From: Bacteroidota bacterium
GTDB taxonomy: Bacteria; Bacteroidota; Bacteroidia; Chitinophagales; Chitinophagaceae
Assembly (NCBI GenBank): GCA_013289065.1
Contig: JABDAP010000003.1
Location: 11,598 to 51,043, forward strand
Direction: 5' to 3'
Length of the DNA stretch: 39,446 nucleotides
In this document: positions 39,374 through 39,446 of the stretch, one piece after another
Position numbering within the stretch: the stretch's first letter is position 1
Layout: each line of letters starts with the position of its first letter
Made by a program: the position numbers and the translations under genes
Notes under the pieces: generated by a model
The model's input: the letters and a program-made list of their open reading frames with translations, nothing else
Told to the model about the DNA's origin: nothing
The model's database searches: none

Positions 39374-39446
39374 CGGCAATTAATATTATAAAAGAGAATG
39401 AAAGGATTGAATCTTTTATTAAAGAAACTCATACGCACCGGTGCCG
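39374..39446. repeat. Right arm of 73-bp exact inverted repeat (window end)
   Basis: It is the reverse complement of 38146-38218 without a mismatch and runs to the last base, so its true length is unknown. The arms are 1155 nt apart. Confidence 0.95.
39398..39446 (+). pseudogene. Inverted copy of the permease gene start (partial)
   Basis: Read on the plus strand the last 49 bases code for MKGLNLLLKKLIRTGA, identical to the N-terminus of the permease at 38194. It is either the start of a second, oppositely oriented permease gene continuing outside the window or an artefact of a fold-back join. It cannot be decided from this window. Confidence 0.5.

Overview
The window looks like a piece of a Bacteroidota chromosome, most likely Chitinophagales/Chitinophagaceae. 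Reasons seen in the sequence: a GLPGLI-family protein, a PorZ-like type IX secretion protein with a C-terminal sorting-type domain, a large 671-residue IspG, an outer-membrane beta-barrel receptor with a carboxypeptidase-regulatory-like N-terminus, and many TAnnTTTG (-7) promoter elements upstream of genes with little Shine-Dalgarno signal. I see no tRNA, rRNA, CRISPR array, transposase or phage gene. The order is inferred from gene content; no 16S is present.

Layout. 1-2660: a terminator from an upstream unit, then an arsenic locus: arsR, arsM, a tiny membrane ORF, LMW-phosphatase-type arsC and two small exported cysteine-rich proteins. Two near-identical 16-bp palindromes precede arsR and arsM. 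2763-6588: a GLPGLI protein divergent from an OmpR-type histidine kinase/response regulator pair, then a YbjQ-like protein. 6699-11576: 2-amino-3-ketobutyrate CoA ligase, a class D beta-lactamase-like lipoprotein, a zinc-dependent phospholipase C-like protein and a PAP2 phosphatase. 11581-19866: an outer-membrane receptor, ispG, nadB and two tandem LpxL-like acyltransferases. 19940-24804: a persulfide-dioxygenase-like/rhodanese protein behind an ArsR-type regulator, tsaB, a 3-hydroxyacyl-CoA dehydrogenase C-domain protein, RidA and an aldose epimerase. 24931-31643: a fused acyl-CoA mutase (IcmF type), a PliI-like lysozyme inhibitor and a YncE-propeller/phosphoesterase fusion. 31644-36623 (minus): a tightly packed set of lipoprotein, membrane protein, NarL-type kinase, regulator and PorZ. 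37004-39323 (minus): an ABC permease, its ATPase and an unknown protein.

Two themes stand out. First, the last 73 bases of the window are an exact inverted copy of the ATPase/permease junction at 38146-38218. The switch falls next to the apparent 5' part of a gene, so the right end is either a fold-back/assembly chimera or the edge of a real inverted duplication. Second, the intergenic spacers carry several families of short inverted or tandem repeat 'phrases', and similar sequence also occurs in frame inside genes: in tsaB, in the dehydrogenase-like gene, in the signal peptide of the beta-lactamase-like lipoprotein, and possibly in the linker of the mutase fusion.

The most interesting candidate system is the five-gene minus-strand array that places a NarL-type two-component pair, a multi-pass membrane protein and a lipoprotein directly upstream of porZ. 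All functions are homology calls made by eye, without database searches.
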